Below the pieces are notes generated by a model. That model ran no database searches, had not been told where the DNA came from, and worked only from the letters and a program-made list of their open reading frames with translations. Below are positions 33,521 through 42,768 of a stretch of 64,000 bases of DNA, one piece after another; position 1 is the stretch's first letter, and each line of letters opens with the position of its first letter. Source of the DNA: Pseudomonadota bacterium (GTDB lineage Bacteria; Pseudomonadota; Gammaproteobacteria; Steroidobacterales; Steroidobacteraceae); NCBI GenBank assembly GCA_023423935.1, contig JAFAEQ010000050.1, forward strand, positions 124,001 to 188,000. Reading direction: 5' to 3'. The position numbers and the translations under genes were made by a program.

Positions 33521-35284
33521 TCAGTTGGACGCCACCGCTCGCTGCGGAGGCTGCATCGGATCGCCGAGGGCACGCAGAATCTCAGAGACGACTTCGAAGG
33601 TGACCGGCTTCATCAGATGAGAGTCGAATCCGGCCTCACGCGCGCGTATCACATCATCGGGCTGCCCCCAGCCACTCAAAGCGACCAGGCGAATCGAGGT
33701 GCCCCAGTCGCTGGCACGTATGCGCCGCGCCAGCTCGTACCCGTCCATGATCGGCATGCCGATATCCACCAGCGCGATGTCCGGCCGATGCGCAGTCGCA
33801 AGCTCGAGGCCTTGCGCACCGTCGGAGGCTGTCAGCACGTGATGGCCTTCGATCTCGAGCAGCAGCGTCAAGCCCTGCTGCGCGTCCAGGTTGTCATCGA
33901 CGACCAGAATGCGACGCGGGCTGCTGCGATCGGCCACGGACTGACCGGTCGTAAACGCCGTCGCCGTCGCGCCAATTCCGTTCGCGTTCGACAATGGCAG
34001 GCGCACGATGAATTCGCTGCCCTGATTCTCGCCTTTGCTGCGCACCGAGACTTCGCCGTTGTGGAGCTCGACCAGACGACGCACCAATGCCAGGCCTATG
34101 CCCAGGCCACTCTCCGTGTGCGTGGCTCCCGGATGCTGAAGGCGGGAAAAGAGGTTGAAAAGCTTCGGCAGGGACTCGGCTGCGATGCCGATGCCCGAGT
34201 CGGTCACCTTGAACTCGACGCCGGCATCCGCGGCGCGAATGTCGAGATGGATCTGACCACCGGGCGGGGTGTACTTCGCGGCATTGCTCAGAAGATTGCC
34301 GAGCACCTGCACCAGTCGGGTGAGATCGCCATGGACCGCAACCGAACGATCCGCGCACTCCACGACGAGGCTGTGCTGATGCGCCTCGATCACGGGCTGC
34401 AACGCTTCCACGGCGCGATCGACGATCGCACCGACCGTCACGATGCCCTTGCTGAGCTTGATGGTGCCGTGCGTGATGCGCGAGATATCGAGAAGATCGT
34501 CGACCAGACGCGTGAGGTGCGCCGCCTGGCGATCGATGACATCGCGCGACCAGATCAGCGATTCGCCCTGCAGCGTCTGATTCTTCATCAGATCGACCGC
34601 GTGGCGGATGGGGGCGAGCGGATTGCGCAGCTCATGGGCGAGGATCGCGAGGAACTCGTCCTTGTGCCGGTCGGCTTCCTTCAGCGCCTGTTCGACACGC
34701 TGGCGTTCCTCGTTCTCGATCCGCAGCGCCCGGTTGGCTTCCTCGAGCTCGCAGTTTGCCTCCTGCAAATGCCGGTTCAGCAGCTCCAGCTCGCGGGTCT
34801 TTTCCTCCTGCAGGCTGAGGTTGGCACGTTCGAGCCGCTGATTTGCCGCCGCGAGGCTGGCATTCAGTTCCTCGAGCTTCTGACGCTGCAAATAGAGCTC
34901 GACCAGTACGGACACCTTGCTGCGCAGAATGTCCGGCACGATCGGTATCGACACGTAGTCGACCGCACCGAGCCTGTAGCCCTTCAATCGATCGAGCTCG
35001 CCCACGTGCACGCCGGTGACGAAGATGATCGGCGTACGTTCGTAGCGAGGATGATCGTGAATCATTGCGGCGGTCTCGAAGCCGTCCATGCCGGGCATGC
35101 TGACGTCCAGCAAGATGACCGCGAAGTCGCCCTTCATCAGCAGCTCGAGCGCTTCGAGCCCGGAGCGCGCGGACACTAGATTCTGTCCCAGCCTGCTGAG
35201 GATGGTTTCGTAGGACAAGAGCCGCGCGGGCTGATCGTCGACCAGCAGAATATTGACCCTGTCTTTGCGCTCGATGTCGCTCAT
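33521..35284 (-). CDS. REC-histidine kinase-REC hybrid sensor protein
   Basis: A 587-residue soluble protein: N-terminal receiver (residues 8-125, phosphoacceptor in AVILLDVSMPGMDG), a long coiled coil (130-205, rich in Leu/Glu), HisKA with LAHELRNPLAPIRHA (H near 219), ATPase domain (NLLSNAAKYTPPGG, DSGIGIAAE, GLGIGLALVRRLVE) and a C-terminal receiver (ALVDIGMPIMDG). The start MSDIERKDRV at 35284 follows the poly-HAMP kinase stop by 16 bp; the longer frame is inside that gap. The layout (receiver in, receiver out) suits a relay that accepts phosphate from the upstream giant kinase. No output DNA-binding domain. Confidence 0.92.
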   Translation of the reverse strand: MSDIERKDRVNILLVDDQPARLLSYETILSRLGQNLVSARSGLEALELLMKGDFAVILLDVSMPGMDGFETAAMIHDHPRYERTPIIFVTGVHVGELDRLKGYRLGAVDYVSIPIVPDILRSKVSVLVELYLQRQKLEELNASLAAANQRLERANLSLQEEKTRELELLNRHLQEANCELEEANRALRIENEERQRVEQALKEADRHKDEFLAILAHELRNPLAPIRHAVDLMKNQTLQGESLIWSRDVIDRQAAHLTRLVDDLLDISRITHGTIKLSKGIVTVGAIVDRAVEALQPVIEAHQHSLVVECADRSVAVHGDLTRLVQVLGNLLSNAAKYTPPGGQIHLDIRAADAGVEFKVTDSGIGIAAESLPKLFNLFSRLQHPGATHTESGLGIGLALVRRLVELHNGEVSVRSKGENQGSEFIVRLPLSNANGIGATATAFTTGQSVADRSSPRRILVVDDNLDAQQGLTLLLEIEGHHVLTASDGAQGLELATAHRPDIALVDIGMPIMDGYELARRIRASDWGTSIRLVALSGWGQPDDVIRAREAGFDSHLMKPVTFEVVSEILRALGDPMQPPQRAVASN

Positions 35285-35300
35285 GCGTGCGGACTCGGAA

Positions 35301-38300
35301 TCAGGGGTGCAGCCACATTCTGACGAGCGAGAGCAGCTGCGCCGTATCGACCGGTTTCGCCACATAGTCCGAGGCACCGGCCTCGAGACATTTCTCGCGA
35401 TCACCCTTCATCGCCTTGGCCGTCAGCGCAATGATCGGCAGCAGTCGGAAACGCGGATTGCTACGGATGCGCCGCATGGTTTCGTAGCCGTCCATCTCCG
35501 GCATCATCACGTCCATCAGCACGAGCGCGAGATCCTCCGAGTTCTCCAGCAGCTTGATCGCGTCCATGCCGTTGTTGGCACTGACGACCTTCATCCCCCG
35601 CCGCTCGAGAATGCTGTTCAAGGCAAAAATGTTGCGTACATCGTCGTCGACCACCAGCACTTTCTTGCCTTGTAGCGGCTCATCGCTCTGATGCAGCGTC
35701 TCGATCATGCGCTGCTTGGAGGAGGGCAGATCGGCGATGACCCGATGCAGGAACAAGGCAGTCTCATCAAGCAGGCGTTCGGGCGAACGCACGCCCTTCA
35801 GCACGATGCTCTTGGCTTTCTGACGTAGCTCCGATTGTTCCTCCTCGGACAACTCGCGTCCCGTGAAGACGACGATCGGTGTCTCGCGCAGGCTCGGATC
35901 GCGCTGGATCTCGCTCAGCAGATCGAATCCCGACACATCCGGAAGCCTGAGATCGAGCACCACGCAGTCGAAATTGTTCGTGCGCATGGCCGCAAGCGCT
36001 TCTGCGCCGCTGCCTGCAGCAGTGATGCGCACATCATCGAATCCGATCAGCTCGGCAATGCTCATCTGTTCCGCCGGATCGTCCTCGACCACCAACAGTT
36101 CACGGATGCGAGGCGAGGCGAAGGTCTTGATCTTTTGCAGTGCCTGCGCAAGCCCATCCGTCGTCGCCGGCTTGTTCATGAAGGCGAACGCACCACGTTC
36201 CAGGCTGTACTGTCGTTCCTCTTCTACGGTGAGGATCTGCACCGGAATGTGCCGCGTGCGTGCGTCCTGCTTGAGCTGATTCAGCACGGTCCAGCCCAGC
36301 ATGTCGGGCAGGAACACATCCAGACTCACAGCAGTCGGCAGATACTTGCGTGCGAGCGACAGACCTTCCGATCCGGTCTTGGCGACGATGGCCTTGAAAC
36401 CATTGTCCCGCGCAACGTTCATCAGAACCTTCCCGTAGTGCGGATCGTCCTCGACGATCAGCAACGTCGTGTCTCCTTCGACCACGGTGTCACGATCATC
36501 GACCAGATCCTCGACATGCGTCGGTGCCAGCGCGATGGGCGTGAAGTTCTGCGGGTTCGTCTGCGTGTACTGCTGCTTCGGCTGGCGATAGGCCGAGCCC
36601 ATGAACGAAAGCGGCAGGTACAGCGTGAATGTGCTGCCCACACCGACCGCGCTGGTCAGACGCAACTCACCGCCGAGCAGATGCGCCAGCTCACGACTGA
36701 TGGCAAGTCCAAGGCCCGTGCCGCCGTACTTGCGCGATGTGCCCGCATCCGCCTGCTGGAAAGCTTCGAAAATGATCTTCTGTTTTTCAGGTGCGATACC
36801 GATGCCCGTGTCGGTCACGGAGAACTCGATGACGGTCTGCGCCTGACTCAGTATCGGGTGATCAGGCGTCCAGCCACCGCGCGCAAGCCCGACGTGCAGA
36901 TCGACGCTGCCTTGCGCAGTGAACTTGAAAGCGTTCGACAGAAGGTTCTTCAGCACCTGCAGCAATCGCTTGGAATCCGTCTGCATGTGACGGCCGAGAT
37001 TCGGATCGAACACCGTCTTGAAGGACAGTGAGCGCGATTCCGCCTCGTGACGGAAGTTGCGCTCGATGGTCTCTCGCAGGTGCGTGAACATCAGCTCTTC
37101 GGCATCCACCGTGACTGTGCCCGACTCGATCTTCGACAGATCCAGAATGTCGCTGATCAGATTCAGCAGATCGGTGCCTGCGCCGTGGATCGTTTTCGCG
37201 AACTCGACCTGACGCGGCGTCAGATTCGAATCCGCGTTCTCGGCGAGCTGCTGACCCAGGATCAGAATGCTGTTGAGCGGCGTACGCAGCTCATGCGACA
37301 TGTTCGCGAGGAACTCCGACTTGTAGCGCGAGGTGAGGGCGAGCTCGGTGGCCTTCTCTTCGAGCGCGCGACGAGCCATCTCGATTTCCACGTTCTTGCG
37401 CTCCACCTCCGCGTTCTGTTCGGCCAGCAGCCGCGCCTTGTTCGCAAGCTCCTCGTTCGTCTGCTGCAGCTCCTTCTGCTGCGCCTGCAATTCCGCCGCG
37501 AGCTGCTGCGACTGAGTGAGCAGACCTTCGGTACGCATCGTCGCCTCGATCGTGTTCAGCACCACGCCGATCGAATCGCGCAGCTGATCCATGAACACGA
37601 GATGAGACATCGGGAACGGCTGCAGTGAAGCCAGCTCGATCACGGCCTTCACCTGACCTTCGTACAGAACGGGCAGGGCGATCACATTGCGTGCGCGCGC
37701 CTTGAGCATGCCGCTGTCGACGTGGATGGCGTCTTCCGGAATCTCCTCGAGCAGAATGCGGCGCCCGTCGGCGGCACACTGACCCACGATGCCCTGGTGA
37801 AGCAAATAACGACGCGGCTCGTCCGGCGAGCGGGTATCCGCGTAGCTGGCCAACTGTTGCAGCACCGGGCGGCCGTCTTCTATGCCCATGACATAGACGA
37901 TGCCCTGTTGTGCATCGACCAGCGGTGCGAGCTCCGCGAGCAGCATCTGACCCACGGTGACCAGATCGCGCTGGCCCTGCATCATGCGGCTGAACTTGGC
38001 GAGGTTGGTCTTCAGCCAGTCCTGTTCGGTATTGCGCTCCGTCGTTTCGCGAAGATTGCGGATCATCGCGTTGATGTTGTCTTTCAGGTCGGACACCTCG
38101 CCACGCGCTTCGACCTGAATCGAGCGCGTGAGGTCACCTTGCGTCACGGCAGTCGCCACCTCGGCAATCGCGCGCACCTGCGTCGTGAGATTCGCCGCCA
38201 GCAGATTCACGTTAGCAGTCAGATCGCGCCACGTACCTGCCGCACCCGGCACGTTCGCCTGACCGCCCAGTCGGCCTTCCACGCCGACTTCACGTGCGAC

Positions 38301-41300
38301 GGAAGTCACCTGATCGGCGAATGTCGCAAGCGTCGTCGTCATGCTGTTGATCGTGTCGGCGAGCGCTGCGACTTCGCCTTTCGATTCCACGGTGAGGCGC
38401 TGACGCAGATCGCCACCGGCGACGGCCGTCACGACCTTCACGATGCCGCGCACCTGGTTCGTGAGGTTGTTCGCCATCGTGTTGACGTTGTCGGTCAGAT
38501 CCTTCCAGGTGCCGGCCACATCCGGGACCATCGCCTGACCGCCGAGCTTGCCTTCCGTACCGACTTCGCGCGCGACGCGCGTGACTTCGGCAGCAAAGCT
38601 GTTGAGCTGGTCGACCATCGTGTTGATGGTTTCCTTGAGCTCGAGAATTTCGCCTTTGACGTCGACGGTGATCTTGCGCGACAAGTCGCCGCGCGCAATG
38701 GCGGTGGACACCTCGGCGATGTTGCGCACCTGACCGGTCAGGTTCGACGCCATCGAGTTCACGTTATCGGTGAGATCCTTCCAGGTGCCGGCGACACCGG
38801 GCACCACTGCCTGACCGCCGAGCTTGCCTTCGGTACCGACTTCGCGAGCCACGCGCGTCACTTCGGACGCAAAAGCACGCAGCTGCTCGACCATCGTGTT
38901 GATGGTTTCCTTGAGCTGCAGAATCTCGCCCTTCACGTCGACCGTGATCTTGCGTGACAAGTCGCCGCGCGCGATGGCGGTGGACACTTCGGCGATGTTG
39001 CGCACTTGTCCCGTCAGGTTGCGCGCCATGGAATTCACGTTGTCGGTGAGGTCTTTCCAGACGCCCGAGATGCCTTTCACATCCGCCTGACCGCCGAGTT
39101 TGCCTTCGGTGCCGACTTCGCGGGCCACGCGCGTCACTTCTGCAGCGAAGCCGTTGAGCTGGTCGACCATCGTGTTGATCGTTTCCTTCAGCTCGAGAAT
39201 TTCGCCTTTCACGTCGACCGTGATCTTGCGCGACAAGTCGCCGCGCGCGATGGCGGTAGACACTTCGGCGATGTTGCGCACCTGGCCGGTGAGGTTGCGC
39301 GCCATGGAGTTCACGTTATCGGTAAGGTCTTTCCAGACGCCCGAGATGCCTTTCACATCCGCCTGACCGCCGAGCTTGCCTTCAGTGCCGACTTCGCGAG
39401 CGACGCGTGTCACTTCCGCGGCGAAGGCGTTGAGCTGGTCGACCATCGTATTGATGGCTTCCTTCAGCTGCAGAATTTCACCTTTCACGTCGACGGTGAT
39501 CTTGCGTGACAAGTCGCCGCGCGCGATGGCCGTGGACACCTCGGCGATGTTACGGACCTGCGCGGTGAGATTGCCGGCCATGGAGTTCACGTTATCGGTG
39601 AGGTCCTTCCACACGCCGGACACGTCTTTCACCTCGGCCTGACCGCCGAGCTTGCCCTCTGTGCCCACTTCGCGCGCCACGCGCGTCACTTCGGCAGAGA
39701 AGCCGTTGAGCTGATCGACCATCGTGTTGATGGTTTCCTTCAGCTGCAGAATCTCGCCTTTCACGTCCACGGTGATCTTGCGCGACAAGTCGCCTCGCGC
39801 GATAGCGGTCGCCACTTCCGCAATGTTGCGAACCTGGCCGGTGAGATTGCCGGCCATCGAGTTCACGGAGTCGGTGAGATCCTTCCACGTGCCCGCAACA
39901 CCCGGCACGATCGCCTGGCCGCCAAGCTTGCCTTCGGTGCCGACTTCGCGCGCCACGCGCGTCACTTCCGATGCGAAGGAGCGCAGCTGATCCACCATCG
40001 TATTGATCGCTTCCTTCAGCTGCAGAATTTCGCCGCGCACGTCCACCGTGATCTTGCGCGACAAGTCGCCGTTCGCCACCGCGATCGTCACTTCGGAGAT
40101 GTTGCGGACCTGGCCGGTAAGGTTCGAGGCCATGGAGTTGACGTTATCGGTGAGATCCTTCCACACACCCGACACGTCCTGCACCTCGGCCTGACCGCCG
40201 AGCTTGCCTTCGGTGCCGACCTCGCGGGCCACGCGAGTCACTTCGGCGGAGAAGCCGTTGAGCTGGTCGACCATCGTGTTGATGGTTTCCTTCAGCTCCA
40301 GAATTTCACCTTTGACGTCGACGGTGATCTTGCGCGACAAGTCGCCGCGCGCGATAGCGGTTGCCACTTCCGCAATATTGCGAACCTGGCCAGTGAGATT
40401 GCCGGCCATCGAGTTCACCGAGTCGGTCAAATCCTTCCACGTGCCTGCGACGCCCGGCACGATCGCCTGACCGCCGAGCTTTCCGTCCGTTCCCACCTCA
40501 CGCGCGACGCGAGTGACTTCCGATGCGAACGATCGCAGCTGATCGACCATCGTGTTGATAGCTTCCTTCAGCTGCAGAATTTCACCGCGCACGTCCACCG
40601 TGATCTTGCGTGACAAGTCGCCGTTTGCCACCGCGATCGTGACTTCGGCGATGTTGCGCACTTGACCGGTGAGGTTCGAGGCCATGGAGTTCACGTTGTC
40701 GGTGAGGTCCTTCCACACACCCGACACGTCTTTCACTTCGGCCTGACCGCCGAGCTTGCCCTCGGTACCGACTTCGCGAGCGACGCGCGTCACCTCGGAC
40801 GCGAATGCATTGAGCTGGTCGACCATCGTATTGATGGTTTCCTTCAGCTCCAGAATCTCGCCTTTCACATCGACGGTGATCTTGCGCGACAAGTCGCCGC
40901 GCGCCACTGCCGTCGTCACTTCAGCGATGTTGCGCACCTGACCGGTCAGGTTGGTGGCCATCGCGTTCACCGAGTCGGTGAGATCTTTCCAGGTGCCGGC
41001 GACGCCGGGCACGATCGCCTGGCCGCCGAGCTTGCCTTCGGAGCCGACTTCGCGCGCCACGCGTGTGACTTCCGATGCGAACGAACGCAGCTGATCCACC
41101 ATCGTGTTGATGGCCTCCTTCAGCTGCAGAATTTCACCGCGCACGTCGACCGTGATCTTGCGTGACAAGTCGCCGCTTGCGATGGCGGTGGCGACGTCCG
41201 CAATGTTGCGGACCTGACCGGTGAGGTTGCCGGCCATCGAGTTCACGGAGTCCGTGAGATCTTTCCAGGTTCCCGCGGCACCAGGCACCGAGGCCTGTCC

Positions 41301-41852
41301 ACCGAGCTTGCCTTCTGTACCGACCTCGCGCGCCACGCGCGTCACTTCGGAGGTGAACGCACTCATCTGCTCGATCATCGTATTGACGATGTTCGCCGAG
41401 CGCAGGAACTCGCCCTTGAGCGGACGGCCTTCCACTTCGAGGCGCACTGTCTGGGACAGATCGCCTTTCGCGATTGCGGTGATCGTGCGTGTGACCTCAG
41501 AGGTCGGCCAGAGCAAATCGTCGATCAATGTATTGATGGACTTTTCCATCTCGCCCCAGGAGCCGGAGCGCCGATCAATGGTGACGCGATGACGCGTCTT
41601 GCCGTCCTTGCCCACCATCTGACCAGCGCGATCGATCTCACGCGCCATTCGCTGGTTCGACGCCACGATCTCATTGAACGTGTCAGCGATTTTGCCCGCG
41701 ATGCCGGTGCGATCGCTCGGCAGCCTCACCGAGAAGTCGCCATCGCGTACGGCCTGCAGCGAACGCAGTAATTTTTTCAGATCGAGATCCGGCTCTGCGC
41801 CACGCGGGGTGACCGCGCTCGCACGGCGGCGCACTCGTTCCTGGGTTTCCAT
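35301..41852 (-). CDS. Poly-HAMP soluble hybrid histidine kinase with three receivers (Nik1-like)
   Basis: A 2183-residue protein with no signal peptide or membrane helix. Residues about 30-1285 are HAMP units: a divergent N-terminal part, ten almost identical 92-residue units (about 227-1146, each starting GDLSRKITVDV and containing EVTRVAREVGTEGKLGGQA and WKDLTDxVNxMAxNLTxQVR), and two divergent units after. Then GAF (about 1290-1430), coiled coil, HisKA with MSHELRTPLNS (H near 1519), ATPase (NLLSNAFKF, DTGIGIAPEK, GTGLGLAISRELA) and three receivers (about 1796, 1914, 2064) with Asp in SLDVFLPD, VVLDLRLPD and VLMDVMMPE. The repeat sequence is strikingly like fungal group III (Nik1/Os-1) osmosensing kinases. 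Start: ATG at 41852 with GGAG eight bases before; an ATG at 41894 is possible. Confidence 0.95.
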   Translation of the reverse strand: METQERVRRRASAVTPRGAEPDLDLKKLLRSLQAVRDGDFSVRLPSDRTGIAGKIADTFNEIVASNQRMAREIDRAGQMVGKDGKTRHRVTIDRRSGSWGEMEKSINTLIDDLLWPTSEVTRTITAIAKGDLSQTVRLEVEGRPLKGEFLRSANIVNTMIEQMSAFTSEVTRVAREVGTEGKLGGQASVPGAAGTWKDLTDSVNSMAGNLTGQVRNIADVATAIASGDLSRKITVDVRGEILQLKEAINTMVDQLRSFASEVTRVAREVGSEGKLGGQAIVPGVAGTWKDLTDSVNAMATNLTGQVRNIAEVTTAVARGDLSRKITVDVKGEILELKETINTMVDQLNAFASEVTRVAREVGTEGKLGGQAEVKDVSGVWKDLTDNVNSMASNLTGQVRNIAEVTIAVANGDLSRKITVDVRGEILQLKEAINTMVDQLRSFASEVTRVAREVGTDGKLGGQAIVPGVAGTWKDLTDSVNSMAGNLTGQVRNIAEVATAIARGDLSRKITVDVKGEILELKETINTMVDQLNGFSAEVTRVAREVGTEGKLGGQAEVQDVSGVWKDLTDNVNSMASNLTGQVRNISEVTIAVANGDLSRKITVDVRGEILQLKEAINTMVDQLRSFASEVTRVAREVGTEGKLGGQAIVPGVAGTWKDLTDSVNSMAGNLTGQVRNIAEVATAIARGDLSRKITVDVKGEILQLKETINTMVDQLNGFSAEVTRVAREVGTEGKLGGQAEVKDVSGVWKDLTDNVNSMAGNLTAQVRNIAEVSTAIARGDLSRKITVDVKGEILQLKEAINTMVDQLNAFAAEVTRVAREVGTEGKLGGQADVKGISGVWKDLTDNVNSMARNLTGQVRNIAEVSTAIARGDLSRKITVDVKGEILELKETINTMVDQLNGFAAEVTRVAREVGTEGKLGGQADVKGISGVWKDLTDNVNSMARNLTGQVRNIAEVSTAIARGDLSRKITVDVKGEILQLKETINTMVEQLRAFASEVTRVAREVGTEGKLGGQAVVPGVAGTWKDLTDNVNSMASNLTGQVRNIAEVSTAIARGDLSRKITVDVKGEILELKETINTMVDQLNSFAAEVTRVAREVGTEGKLGGQAMVPDVAGTWKDLTDNVNTMANNLTNQVRGIVKVVTAVAGGDLRQRLTVESKGEVAALADTINSMTTTLATFADQVTSVAREVGVEGRLGGQANVPGAAGTWRDLTANVNLLAANLTTQVRAIAEVATAVTQGDLTRSIQVEARGEVSDLKDNINAMIRNLRETTERNTEQDWLKTNLAKFSRMMQGQRDLVTVGQMLLAELAPLVDAQQGIVYVMGIEDGRPVLQQLASYADTRSPDEPRRYLLHQGIVGQCAADGRRILLEEIPEDAIHVDSGMLKARARNVIALPVLYEGQVKAVIELASLQPFPMSHLVFMDQLRDSIGVVLNTIEATMRTEGLLTQSQQLAAELQAQQKELQQTNEELANKARLLAEQNAEVERKNVEIEMARRALEEKATELALTSRYKSEFLANMSHELRTPLNSILILGQQLAENADSNLTPRQVEFAKTIHGAGTDLLNLISDILDLSKIESGTVTVDAEELMFTHLRETIERNFRHEAESRSLSFKTVFDPNLGRHMQTDSKRLLQVLKNLLSNAFKFTAQGSVDLHVGLARGGWTPDHPILSQAQTVIEFSVTDTGIGIAPEKQKIIFEAFQQADAGTSRKYGGTGLGLAISRELAHLLGGELRLTSAVGVGSTFTLYLPLSFMGSAYRQPKQQYTQTNPQNFTPIALAPTHVEDLVDDRDTVVEGDTTLLIVEDDPHYGKVLMNVARDNGFKAIVAKTGSEGLSLARKYLPTAVSLDVFLPDMLGWTVLNQLKQDARTRHIPVQILTVEEERQYSLERGAFAFMNKPATTDGLAQALQKIKTFASPRIRELLVVEDDPAEQMSIAELIGFDDVRITAAGSGAEALAAMRTNNFDCVVLDLRLPDVSGFDLLSEIQRDPSLRETPIVVFTGRELSEEEQSELRQKAKSIVLKGVRSPERLLDETALFLHRVIADLPSSKQRMIETLHQSDEPLQGKKVLVVDDDVRNIFALNSILERRGMKVVSANNGMDAIKLLENSEDLALVLMDVMMPEMDGYETMRRIRSNPRFRLLPIIALTAKAMKGDREKCLEAGASDYVAKPVDTAQLLSLVRMWLHP
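38415..41174 (-). repeat. Ten tandem 276-bp repeats inside the poly-HAMP gene
   Basis: The codons for GDLS recur at exactly 276-base steps (complement of GACAAGTCGCC ending at 38690, 38966, 39242 and so on to 41174), giving ten full units with no indels. The first six units in protein order alternate between two types, and units 7 and 8 are nearly the same as each other. Confidence 0.95.
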
Positions 41853-42121
41853 TCGCAGACTCCGAAGCTTCGTAAGCTGTGGGCACTGATGCATGCCCGC
41901 TCTTGTTGAGACCGCATCAATGCAGTCATCGCACGACCATTGTGTGATGCGCCACGGTAGTCAGGCGACTTGCGTCAGGCAAGTGCTTTCTGGAGTATTT
42001 GGCTTGAGACTCAACAAGGTAGCAATTTGCAGAATGGCTCGGAACTTTACCTACAGATGTGCGTTTACCCGAGTTCGTGAGTCCGTGACACCGGGGCAGA
42101 AGACAAGAATGAAAGAATGAG
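41853..42121. promoter_or_regulatory. Divergent control region between the poly-HAMP kinase and the small-protein triad
   Basis: About 270 bases, visibly more AT-rich than the flanks. It contains inverted repeats ACTTGC-GTCAG-GCAAGT (41966-41982) and TTGAG-A-CTCAA (42004-42014), both plausible operators, plus the candidate ECF-type promoter at 42041-42065. Confidence 0.5.
42041..42065 (+). promoter_or_regulatory. Candidate ECF-sigma promoter (GGAAC-N16-CGTT)
   Basis: GGAACTTT at 42041-42048 matches the -35 of RpoE/ECF promoters, and CGTT follows after a 16-base spacer at 42062-42065, the spacing and -10 core of stress-type ECF promoters. It would give a leader of about 50 bases before the ATG at 42122. 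Pattern match only. Confidence 0.4.
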
Positions 42122-42502
42122 ATGAGGGAATCGATTCCTGAGGAGGTGGTGCGCTTCATTGATGAGTACATCGATACGGTGCCCCACCTCGAAACGCTGT
42201 TGTTGATGAGAAGAAGCGAGCGCGCCGAATGGAACGCCGAGCGCATCGCTGCGCGTGTCTATGTGAATCTGCAAACCGCCAGGGCCATTCTGGGCGACCT
42301 GACTCAGCGCGGAATGCTCGAATCCCTGGCCAACGATACCTTCGTTTATTCCACGCAGTGGGAGCGCGAGCATCCACAGATGCATCAGCTCGAAGAGAGC
42401 TACAGAACGGCTCTCGTGCCCGTGTCCCAATTGATCCACGCCAAAGCCGCAGGTTCGCTTCGCGACTTCGCGCGTGCGTTCCGACTCAAGAGCGACAAGT
42501 AA
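42122..42502 (+). CDS. Small protein with a winged-helix-like fold, unknown
   Basis: A 126-residue soluble protein. EEVVRFIDEYIDTVPHLETLLLM is followed by IAARVYVNLQTARAILGDLTQRGMLES, which reads as a helix-turn-helix and wing with DTFVY. No other domain is seen. The two small membrane protein genes follow after 2 and 3 bases, so all three form one transcript, divergent from the giant kinase. A sensor of membrane state or a regulator is possible, but there is no direct evidence. Confidence 0.75.
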   Translation: MRESIPEEVVRFIDEYIDTVPHLETLLLMRRSERAEWNAERIAARVYVNLQTARAILGDLTQRGMLESLANDTFVYSTQWEREHPQMHQLEESYRTALVPVSQLIHAKAAGSLRDFARAFRLKSDK

Positions 42503-42504
42503 AC

Positions 42505-42765
42505 ATGGCTTCAGTCGTCTATCTTCTCGTCACGCTGATCACGCTGTTATGCGGTTGGCTGCTGATGCGCGCCTATTTGCACACCCGAACACGACTGCTG
42601 CTATGGAGCGGCTTGTGCTTCGTCGGACTGACGATCGCCAACGCGATCCTTTGCATCGACATGATCCTGCTGCCGACGGAAGTGAGTCTGTACCGATTGC
42701 GTCTCGCGACGGCAGCGGGATCGATGCTGCTGCTGGTCTATGGCCTCATCTTCGAGAGCGAGTGA
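42505..42765 (+). CDS. Small two- to three-helix membrane protein (DUF5985-like), first
   Basis: An 86-residue protein with three hydrophobic stretches: VVYLLVTLITLLCGWLLMRAY, LLLWSGLCFVGLTIANAIL and LATAAGSMLLLVYGLIF. Polar linkers carry TRTR and EVSLYRLR. It matches my memory of the DUF5985 family of paired small membrane proteins. It starts two bases after the upstream stop and is followed by a second related protein. Function unknown. Confidence 0.8.
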   Translation: MASVVYLLVTLITLLCGWLLMRAYLHTRTRLLLWSGLCFVGLTIANAILCIDMILLPTEVSLYRLRLATAAGSMLLLVYGLIFESE

Positions 42766-42768
42766 ACC

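Noticed and set aside
33509..35179. A 556-codon plus-strand frame across the REC-kinase-REC gene
   Set aside because: Antisense shadow of a clear two-component protein.
37722..41165. Several plus-strand frames repeating every 276 bases
   Set aside because: They are antisense copies of the HAMP repeats.
38415..41174. CRISPR array or satellite DNA
   Set aside because: Units are 276 bp, contiguous and in-frame, with no spacers; they encode HAMP domains.
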